Below the pieces are notes generated by a model. The model saw only the letters and a program-made list of their open reading frames with translations, was not told the DNA's origin and made no database searches. From Bacillota bacterium (lineage in GTDB: Bacteria; Bacillota; Clostridia; Christensenellales; SZUA-584): a stretch of 5,097 bases of DNA. Location of the stretch: NCBI GenBank assembly GCA_023396555.1, contig JAEWWC010000085.1, positions 1 to 5,097 on the forward strand, read 5' to 3'. How positions within the stretch are numbered: the first letter of the stretch is position 1; every line of letters starts with the position of its first letter. The position numbers were made by a program, and so were the translations under genes. This document shows positions 1 to 5,097 of this stretch, one piece after another.

Positions 1-29
1 TCCGTATTGTCCACCACTCTGAAGTTCAT
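1..29 (-). CDS. 5' end of a further operon gene (partial, unidentified; possibly nagB)
   Basis: An ATG at 29-27 opens a frame reading MNFRVVDNT before the left window edge cuts it. It lies 3 bp after the nagA stop codon (TAA at 35-33), and a good SD sequence (GAGAGGG at 44-38, 8-nt spacer) sits inside the last codons of nagA, so a coupled fifth gene is well supported. Nine residues cannot identify a family. In a GlcNAc operon the expected enzyme after NagA is glucosamine-6-phosphate deaminase (NagB), whose N-termini often begin with a short hydrophobic beta strand followed by an acidic/Asn stretch; this start is compatible with that, but it is only a guess. A sugar-binding protein, regulator or transporter gene is not excluded. 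Confidence 0.55.
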
Positions 30-32
30 GCT

Positions 33-1163
33 TTATGCCCTCTCTATGTTCTTTCCCGAAATGTATACGTCTTTTATGTCCCAGCCGGCGTCCAGCGCCA
101 CAAAGTCCGCGCGCTTGCCGACATCGATCACGCCGATGTCGTTCACACCAATCACGTGTGCAGGGTTGGCCGTCGCGCAGCGCAGCGCGTCCTCCGCCGG
201 TATGCCTATGCCGATCGCACGACGCACACAGTCCTTCAGCGTCGCCACGGAACCCGCTATTGTGCCGTCCGCCAGCGTCGCGCGTCCGTCCCTCACAGTC
301 ACCGGCAGCCCGCCCAGCGAGTAGGGTCCGCCCTCCGGCAGACCGGTCGCCGACATCGCGTCGCTGATGAAGCAGATGCGCTCCGCGCCGAACAGCTTAA
401 ACGCCGCGCGCACCATGCTCGGATGCGCGTGGATGCCATCCACGATCAGTTCCGCCGTCAAGCCCGGCCGCTCTGCCGCCGCACCGATAACGCCCGGCTC
501 GCGGTGCAGCAGCGGCGGCATCGCGTTGAACAGATGCGTTACATGCGTGATGCCCGCGTCAAAGCCCGCCGCAGCCTCGTCATAGGTCGCGTTGGTGTGC
601 GCCGCCGCGCAGACGATGCCCATGCCGCGCGCCGCGCGGATGAATTCCGCCGCACCCTTAAGTTCCGGCGCGACGCACGCGATGCGTATCAGCCCATCCG
701 CCGCGCTTTGCAGCCGCTCCAGCATGGCCGTGTCCGGCAGCTTGAGATATCGCGCATCGTGCGCGCCCTTTTTGGATTCGTTAAAGAACGGCCCCTCCAT
801 CGTGATACCACGCAGGCTTGCATGCCCAGCCGGAGCCTCCCGTTTCAGCCTTGCGGCGTTGCCGAATGCTTTGTCCAATGCCTCTTCGGGCAGCGTCAGC
901 GACGCCGCGCTGAAGCTGGTGGTGCCCGTCTGCGCCAGATACCGTGCCATCGCTGTAAGCCCGTCGTAGTCCCCGTCCATGAAGTCCGCGCCGCTGTTGC
1001 CGTGCAGGTGGATGTCCACCAGACCGGGGATCAGCACATCGCAGCCGTCCGGCGCATCGCCTTCGCGCTCCGTCATGTCGGCAATGCGCCCGTCCTCCAC
1101 GCGTATGTCGCCGTAATGGAAGCGGAAATCCGCGCCGTAATAGCGCACGTTGGATATCAGCAT
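33..1163 (-). CDS. nagA: N-acetylglucosamine-6-phosphate deacetylase (NagA)
   Basis: Cytoplasmic amidohydrolase that converts GlcNAc-6-phosphate and water to glucosamine-6-phosphate and acetate, the committing step of GlcNAc catabolism. The 376-aa length is normal for the family and the protein looks complete. Visible motifs: the HxH metal motif H52/H54 in GLVDIHLHG (47-55), the metal-ligand Glu E123 in MEGPFF, H189 in AAAHT, H210 in HVTHLFNAMPP, the substrate-contacting region VDGIHAHP (241-248, H245), and catalytic Asp D268 in SDAMSATG. By comparison with E. coli NagA (E131, H195, H216, H251, D273) the full set is present. Unlike E. coli NagA, which lacks the first-site HxH, this protein keeps it, as in Bacillus-type enzymes that can bind two metals. 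The start is ATG at 1163, with an SD (AGAGGAAGG at 1175-1167) inside the end of the upstream kinase gene. Its first bases overlap that gene's stop by 7 bp, so translation is probably coupled. There is no signal peptide. Function is confident. Confidence 0.96.
   Translation of the reverse strand: MLISNVRYYGADFRFHYGDIRVEDGRIADMTEREGDAPDGCDVLIPGLVDIHLHGNSGADFMDGDYDGLTAMARYLAQTGTTSFSAASLTLPEEALDKAFGNAARLKREAPAGHASLRGITMEGPFFNESKKGAHDARYLKLPDTAMLERLQSAADGLIRIACVAPELKGAAEFIRAARGMGIVCAAAHTNATYDEAAAGFDAGITHVTHLFNAMPPLLHREPGVIGAAAERPGLTAELIVDGIHAHPSMVRAAFKLFGAERICFISDAMSATGLPEGGPYSLGGLPVTVRDGRATLADGTIAGSVATLKDCVRRAIGIGIPAEDALRCATANPAHVIGVNDIGVIDVGKRADFVALDAGWDIKDVYISGKNIERA
38..44 (-). promoter_or_regulatory. 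Ribosome binding site for the partial downstream gene
   Basis: GAGAGGG lies 8 nt upstream of the ATG at 29-27, inside the nagA 3' end. It is the main evidence that the nine-codon frame at the left edge is a real gene start. Confidence 0.5.
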
Positions 1164-2518
1164 ACGCCTTCCTCTTTCAGCAGCGGCAGCGAAGCCGCCG
1201 TCATCGACTGCCCCACGCGCCGGAAGGTGTCGTCGGGCAGTATCAATTCGATTTTAACGTCGGGATACTCCTGATGCAGCACGCGCTTCGCGGTCATCAT
1301 GATGGTCTCGCCGCCCGCGTCGCTCATCACGCGGCCCAGCAGCAGCACGCTCTCCATGCCGTATATGTCGTGGTAGAAGGGCAGCGTGTGGCCGAGGTAG
1401 CAGCCTATGTCCGAGAATATGCGCAGCGCCGTCTCGTCGTAGCGTATCGAAGCGCTTTGCACCGCTTTCAGCTTCTCGCCGGGTGAGCCGTCCGGCAGCG
1501 GGAAGTTTGCGCTGCCCGCCAGCTTGATCACGGCGTCCTGCGAAAAATAGGACACGCCGCAGCCCGTGTCGCCCGACCACTCATCGCGTGCAGCCTTTGG
1601 ATTCAGATCCACCGGCGCAAAGCACAGCTCGTTCAGCCAGCCGGTAACGCATCCGTTTGAATCCACATAGCCGACTGCCTCACTGGTACCCATCGCAATG
1701 CCCAGCAGCGCGTTGCGCCCGAAGTACGTGGAGCCGGCCAGCGCCGTCACGTCGCCGTCGTTACACACCGCCACCGGCACGTTGCCGATCTCCCTCGCCG
1801 CGCGCAGATAGATATCGCGTACATACTTGTCAAAGTCGCCCTGCGGAATGGCGCGGAACAGCGATGCCACCGCGGTATGGTCGTTGATGAATATGCCCGC
1901 CGACGATATGCCGATGCCGTCCACGCGCGGCAGGTGCGCCGCCGCATTCTTCAGCGCGCTCACGATGCCGTCAAAGTGGTACGCCGGATCGGCGTTGGTC
2001 TTGGGATACCAGATCACCTCTTCGGAGTACACCGTTTTGCCGTCGATCACCGCCGACACCTTGCGGTCGCTGCCGCCCGCGTCGAAGCCGATGCGGCAGC
2101 CGTTCAGCTGCTTGCCCACGCTGCGCGGGTTCTCGCGCGGCTCCGGCTTGTCGTCGTAGCGCCGGTGCACCACCTCGAAGGGCCGCTGATAGACGCCGGC
2201 CATGAACTCGGCATCGAAGGCGCACACGCCGCCCGGCCGGTATGCGTCCGCGATATGGCGGTACACCGCTTCAGGGCCGCAGACGATGAGCTTGTAGCCG
2301 CCCTTCTGCCACAGCAGCGTCTTGGCCATGCGCTCCGCGAAATGGCAGTCCGCCTCGCTGTCGGAACGTAGTTTAAATTCCATGACGGACAGCCCGTCCC
2401 CGCGCTCCGCCCCGATGCACACCGGTATCAGCGCGTTCTTTTCGTAGGCCCGCTTCACCGCCGCGATGGGCAGAAAGTCCGGGTCATAATAAGGCCTGTT
2501 TTTAATGGATGGCTTCAT
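1157..2518 (-). CDS. ROK-like sugar kinase candidate with extra N-terminal region (likely acts on GlcNAc)
   Basis: Member of the ASKHA sugar-kinase fold, closest to ROK. From operon logic it should phosphorylate the free GlcNAc released by the phosphorylase; this is inference. ROK-like landmarks lie in residues 141-450: phosphate-1 loop FDAGGSDRK (145-153; D146, G148, G149), GISSAG (203-208), catalytic-Asp motif CNDGDVTALAG (252-262; D254 the likely base), a diverged second phosphate motif MGTSEAVG (276-283), adenosine-type motif LLLGRVMSD (392-400). The ROK zinc region is eroded. The usual GExGH is NELCF (296-300), keeping E297 but with F300 for His. The usual CxCGxxGC is EWSGDTGC (313-320), keeping only C320. 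Residues 1 to about 140 have no counterpart in typical ROK kinases of about 300 aa, and I do not recognise them. The start is ATG at 2518 with an AGGTGG SD, 12 bp after the mutase stop; the end overlaps nagA by 7 bp. No DNA-binding helix-turn-helix is visible, so a ROK repressor is unlikely. C1 or C6 specificity cannot be read. Confidence 0.75.
   Translation of the reverse strand: MKPSIKNRPYYDPDFLPIAAVKRAYEKNALIPVCIGAERGDGLSVMEFKLRSDSEADCHFAERMAKTLLWQKGGYKLIVCGPEAVYRHIADAYRPGGVCAFDAEFMAGVYQRPFEVVHRRYDDKPEPRENPRSVGKQLNGCRIGFDAGGSDRKVSAVIDGKTVYSEEVIWYPKTNADPAYHFDGIVSALKNAAAHLPRVDGIGISSAGIFINDHTAVASLFRAIPQGDFDKYVRDIYLRAAREIGNVPVAVCNDGDVTALAGSTYFGRNALLGIAMGTSEAVGYVDSNGCVTGWLNELCFAPVDLNPKAARDEWSGDTGCGVSYFSQDAVIKLAGSANFPLPDGSPGEKLKAVQSASIRYDETALRIFSDIGCYLGHTLPFYHDIYGMESVLLLGRVMSDAGGETIMMTAKRVLHQEYPDVKIELILPDDTFRRVGQSMTAASLPLLKEEGVC
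1167..1175 (-). promoter_or_regulatory. Ribosome binding site of nagA
   Basis: AGAGGAAGG precedes the ATG at 1163 with 3-7 nt spacing, depending on which purine block pairs. It lies within the last codons of the kinase gene and fixes the nagA start despite the 7-bp overlap. Confidence 0.6.
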
Positions 2519-2524
2519 TGGCGT

Positions 2525-2530
2525 CCACCT
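2525..2530 (-). promoter_or_regulatory. Ribosome binding site of the ROK-like gene
   Basis: AGGTGG with a 6-nt spacer to the ATG at 2518. It directly abuts the mutase stop codon (TAA at 2533-2531, giving TAAAGGTGG), so termination of one gene and initiation of the next occur at the same place. Confidence 0.6.
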
Positions 2531-3943
2531 TTACAGTTTCAAAAATTCCTTCCAGATATCCATGCACAGCGCGGCGTCCGTCTCCTCCGGCATCTCTGCG
2601 CACATGCGCAGCAGCGGCTCCGTGCCGGAGAACCGGCAGATCACCCAGCCGCCGTTTTTGAAATACAGCTTGCACCCATCCTCATACGATACGCGGTCCG
2701 TCTCAAACGGAAACGCGGGCAACTCCTTATCCACAAACAGCCGGTCCATCAGTTGCTGCTTTTTGACTTGGGTCATCGTGAAATCCGCGTCGGCGATATA
2801 CAGCGTGCCGAAGTGCTCCTCGATGTCGCGGTAGATGGCCGAGAGCGTCTTGCCCGTGCGCGCCACCATCTCCACCAGCAGCGCCGCGGCGTAGATGCCG
2901 TCCTTGCCGGGGATGTGACCCCGGACGGTCAGGCCGCCGGACGACTCGCCGCCGATCAGCGCGTCCGTCTCCTGCATCTTGGCCGAGATGTGCTTGAAGC
3001 CCACAGGCACTTCATAGCACCGCTCGCTAAAAGCCGCCGCCACGCGGTCCAGCAGATGCGTGGTGGAGTTGTTGCGCACCGCCGCCCCCTTCCATCCTCG
3101 GAAGGTGTGCAGGTAGTAGTACAGCAGCACCAGCAGCTTGTTGGGATGCAGGAACGTGCCGGTATCGTCGATGATGCCGATGCGGTCCGCGTCGCCATCC
3201 GTCGCGATGCCGAGGTCGCAGCGGTTTTCCACCACAAAATTGGACAACGCACCCAGCGTGTGCAGGCTGGGCGAGGGCAGCCGCCCGCCGAACAGCGTAT
3301 CGTGCCGCTCGTGAATCACCTCCACCTCGCAGCGCGCCGTCAGCAGTATCGTCTGCAAACTCGTGCGGCTCACACCGTACATGGGATCGAGCGCGATCTT
3401 GAGATGCGCATTCTTGATCGCCTCCACGTCCGCCAGCGCCAGTATGCTGTCGATGTATCCGTTGAACGGATTGATCTTTTGGATGAGCCGCTGTTCCAGC
3501 GCCTCAGCGTATGGTATCACGGGGATATCCCTGCCTTCAATCGCTGCAATGTACCGCTCGATCTCCAGTGTCACATCCTCTGCGGCATCGCGCCCGCCCT
3601 CCGTGAATACCTTGATGCCGTTGTATATCGCCGGGTTATGGCTGGCTGTCACCGCAATGCCATACGGAAGGCCATACTGGCGCACGGTGAACATGATGAG
3701 CGGCGTGGGCGCTTCGCGGTCCAGCAGCAGGCAGGGCACGTTCAGCCCCGCGCACACCTCCGCGAACCATTGCGCCGCCGGCTTGGACAGGAAGCGCCGG
3801 TCGTATCCCACGCAGAGCCCTTTGTCCGCCACGCCCTGCTCCTTCATCATATTGCACAGGGCCGCGCACAGCAGCTGCACGTTGCCCTTGGTGAATTCCT
3901 CGCCGATGATGGCGCGCCAGCCGCCCGTTCCAAACTTGATCAT
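2531..3943 (-). CDS. Alpha-D-phosphohexomutase (phosphoglucomutase/phosphomannomutase family), likely GlcNAc-1-P to GlcNAc-6-P
   Basis: Cytoplasmic mutase moving phosphate between C1 and C6 of a hexose phosphate through a phosphoserine enzyme. The protein is 470 aa, full length for the family, with all four signature loops: N-terminal FGTGGWR (4-10), catalytic serine loop TASHNP (99-104, S101), Mg-binding DGDADR (249-254; D249, D251, D253), sugar-binding GGESSGG (331-337, E333), and phosphate-binding RFSGTEP (437-443). GESSGG rather than the GEMSGH-type loop places it away from classical ManB/AlgC, and the sugar cannot be read from this alone. Between a GH94 phosphorylase and NagA, the sensible job is converting GlcNAc-1-P to GlcNAc-6-P; glucose-1-P is the alternative. 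The frame stays open to an ATG at 4099, but those 52 extra codons lie inside the GH94 gene and carry no family sequence. ATG 3943 puts FGTGGWR at residue 4, has a strong SD, and overlaps the upstream stop as ATGA, so it is the true start. Confidence 0.93.
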   Translation of the reverse strand: MIKFGTGGWRAIIGEEFTKGNVQLLCAALCNMMKEQGVADKGLCVGYDRRFLSKPAAQWFAEVCAGLNVPCLLLDREAPTPLIMFTVRQYGLPYGIAVTASHNPAIYNGIKVFTEGGRDAAEDVTLEIERYIAAIEGRDIPVIPYAEALEQRLIQKINPFNGYIDSILALADVEAIKNAHLKIALDPMYGVSRTSLQTILLTARCEVEVIHERHDTLFGGRLPSPSLHTLGALSNFVVENRCDLGIATDGDADRIGIIDDTGTFLHPNKLLVLLYYYLHTFRGWKGAAVRNNSTTHLLDRVAAAFSERCYEVPVGFKHISAKMQETDALIGGESSGGLTVRGHIPGKDGIYAAALLVEMVARTGKTLSAIYRDIEEHFGTLYIADADFTMTQVKKQQLMDRLFVDKELPAFPFETDRVSYEDGCKLYFKNGGWVICRFSGTEPLLRMCAEMPEETDAALCMDIWKEFLKL

Positions 3944-5097
3944 ACTGCTCCCCCCATTTCGACCACCGTGCGACACACCTCGCCCGCGGGCAGCACGGGC
4001 AGCTTGGTCACCGCCTGTCCGTCCGCCAGTATGCGTTTCACACCGCGCTGCACGCCCTGCGGGTTCTTCACCGTGATCTCGTAGCGCGCGCCACGCCACA
4101 ACCGTACGGCGGTAAACTCCTTCCAGTCCGCCGGCACACAGGGGTCCACCGTCAAGCCGTCGAAGCCGGGCCGAATGCCCAGCATATATTGCGTCGTTGC
4201 TAAGTACGCCCAGCCCGCGCTGCCCGTCATGAACGGATGCCGCGCGCGCCCGAACGCCGTATGCGCGCTGCCCATCACGAACTGGCAGTAGCTGTACGGC
4301 TCCGACTGGCGTACCTCGATCTTGTCATTCTGATAATACGGGCAAAGCGCGTCGTAGAACTTCATCGCGCCCTCGCCGTTACCCAGCATGCACTGGGCCG
4401 CCCACGCCCACGGGTTGGGGTGGGAGAATATCGCGCCGTTCTCCTTGACGCCGGGGTACACGCGCGTCACAAAACCGATGCCGTCGTCGCGCTTGGTGTA
4501 CGGCGGCGCGTTGAGTATCAGCCCATAGGGCGTGTAGAGGTATTTCTCGATGGCCTCCATCGCCTTGCGCCCGCGCTCGCCGGTAGCGACGCCCGAAAGC
4601 ACCGCCCACGCGTTGCTCTCCAAATGCACGCGGCCTTCAACGTCTGTATGCGTGCCGATATTGCGCCCGTCCGCCGTGATGCCGCGTATGTACCACTCGC
4701 CGTCCCACAGCACGTCCTCGCAGGCCTTGCGCACCTGCTCCGCCATCACCGCGTAACGCTGCGCATCCTCGCCATGCCCCAGATGCCGTGCCAACTCAAT
4801 GAACTGCACAATCGCCCAGTGATGCAGGAAGCTGACCATCGCACTCTCGCCGCCGCCCAGGTTCAGGCAGTCGTTCCAATCAGCGCGCAGCCCCTTGCAG
4901 ATGCCGTGCGCACCCACCTCCCGCGCGGAAAAGTCGAGTATGCGCATCATGTGCTCATAGACCGTGCCGTCGCCGCCGTCCGCATACGTGATGACCTCGT
5001 TCGCAAACGCTGTTTCGCCCGTCTCCTTGATGTAATTCACGATTGCCCCGACCAGCCACAGCGCGTCGTCCGCGCAGGCGTCCTCGATGCCGTGCAC
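3940..5097 (-). CDS. GH94 glycoside phosphorylase, C-terminal part (likely N,N'-diacetylchitobiose phosphorylase)
   Basis: Inverting phosphorylase of family GH94, which cleaves a beta-linked disaccharide with inorganic phosphate to give an alpha-sugar-1-phosphate plus the free reducing sugar. The 385 visible codons cover the second half of the (alpha/alpha)6 catalytic domain and the C-terminal beta domain. About 420 residues are missing beyond the right edge, judged against the usual length of about 800. The first codon here is GTG, but it is an internal Val (VHGIEDACADDALWL), not a start. Landmarks: general acid D73 in RADWNDCL (71-78), HLESNAWA (158-165), SHPNPWAWA (225-233, with probable phosphate-pocket H226), HPFMTGSAGW (287-296, with probable phosphate-pocket T291), and the terminal LGIRPGFDGL...DPCVPADW region (306-325). 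The context of mutase, kinase and NagA favours chitobiose over cellobiose. No secretion signal can be judged because the N-terminus is absent, but sugar-1-phosphate chemistry implies the cytoplasm. The stop TGA overlaps the mutase ATG by 4 bp. Confidence 0.9.
   Translation of the reverse strand: MHGIEDACADDALWLVGAIVNYIKETGETAFANEVITYADGGDGTVYEHMMRILDFSAREVGAHGICKGLRADWNDCLNLGGGESAMVSFLHHWAIVQFIELARHLGHGEDAQRYAVMAEQVRKACEDVLWDGEWYIRGITADGRNIGTHTDVEGRVHLESNAWAVLSGVATGERGRKAMEAIEKYLYTPYGLILNAPPYTKRDDGIGFVTRVYPGVKENGAIFSHPNPWAWAAQCMLGNGEGAMKFYDALCPYYQNDKIEVRQSEPYSYCQFVMGSAHTAFGRARHPFMTGSAGWAYLATTQYMLGIRPGFDGLTVDPCVPADWKEFTAVRLWRGARYEITVKNPQGVQRGVKRILADGQAVTKLPVLPAGEVCRTVVEMGGAV
3948..3955 (-). 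promoter_or_regulatory. Ribosome binding site that decides the mutase start
   Basis: GGGGGGAG with a 4-nt spacer (CAGT) before the ATG at 3943, lying in the last codons of the GH94 gene. Together with the ATGA stop/start overlap it supports the short start over the in-frame ATG at 4099. Confidence 0.6.

Noticed and set aside
156..1274. Plus-strand open frame (372 codons) opposite nagA
   Set aside because: Low-complexity Arg/Ala/His-rich translation, runs antisense across the boundary of two real genes, and lacks any family signature.
1877..2371. Plus-strand open frame (164 codons) opposite the ROK-like gene
   Set aside because: Val/Ala/Arg-rich shadow of the coding strand with no motif and no independent support.
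1157..2518. ROK-family transcriptional repressor (NagC-like)
   Set aside because: The N-terminal region has no visible helix-turn-helix, and the catalytic Asp motif and phosphate loop are retained; a kinase role fits better.
2753..4084. Long plus-strand open frame (443 codons) opposite the mutase gene
   Set aside because: Translation is rich in Arg, His, Gln and Val with no recognisable motif; it is the mirror of a G+C-rich coding frame whose own strand has every catalytic loop of the mutase family.
3944..4099. N-terminal extension of the mutase by 52 residues from an ATG at 4099
   Set aside because: It lies entirely inside the GH94 gene, reads as Gly/Arg-rich out-of-frame translation, and the internal ATG at 3943 has a strong SD and places FGTGGWR at the expected N-terminal position.
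5095..5097. GTG at the right edge as start codon of the GH94 gene
   Set aside because: The following residues are mid-domain GH94 sequence and about 420 residues of the family are missing; it is an internal Val codon.
1..5097. RNA genes, CRISPR arrays, mobile elements, terminators or operon promoter
   Set aside because: The window is almost wholly coding on one strand with gaps of at most 12 bp; no repeats, hairpin-plus-T-tract, or tRNA-like sequence was seen.

Overview
The window is the inside of one tightly packed, minus-strand catabolic operon from a bacterium. No non-coding stretch is longer than 12 bp, apart from whatever lies beyond the window edges. The sequence looks G+C-rich by eye (not counted), every visible start has a strong purine-rich Shine-Dalgarno (SD) sequence, and genes overlap or nearly touch. 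The protein style (a diverged, extended ROK-type kinase and a GESSGG-type phosphohexomutase) would fit an anaerobic Bacillota/Clostridia-type organism. That taxonomic guess is inference only; no rRNA or marker gene is present.

In transcription order (right to left) the layout is: (1) the C-terminal 385 codons of a GH94 glycoside phosphorylase, cut by the right window edge; (2) a complete alpha-D-phosphohexomutase, 470 aa, overlapping gene 1 by 4 bp (ATGA); (3) a complete ROK-like sugar kinase candidate, 453 aa, 12 bp after gene 2, with an unexplained N-terminal region of about 140 residues and a dismantled zinc motif; (4) a complete N-acetylglucosamine-6-phosphate deacetylase (NagA), 376 aa, overlapping gene 3 by 7 bp; (5) the first nine codons of another gene, 3 bp after the nagA stop, cut by the left window edge. 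The promoter lies off the right edge and any terminator off the left edge; neither is in the window.

Together the genes spell out a phosphorolytic route for an N-acetylglucosamine disaccharide, most likely N,N'-diacetylchitobiose. GH94 would split it with phosphate into GlcNAc-1-phosphate and GlcNAc. The mutase would turn GlcNAc-1-P into GlcNAc-6-P. The ROK-like kinase would phosphorylate the free GlcNAc. NagA would deacetylate GlcNAc-6-P to glucosamine-6-P, and the expected next enzyme, a GlcN-6-P deaminase (NagB), could be the gene starting at the left edge. The logic resembles the known Vibrio chitobiose phosphorylase cluster (phosphorylase, phosphohexomutase, BadF-type amino-sugar kinase), but here the kinase is ROK-like and NagA is in the same operon. 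The substrate assignment is inference from family and neighbourhood. The most unusual protein is the ROK-like gene.
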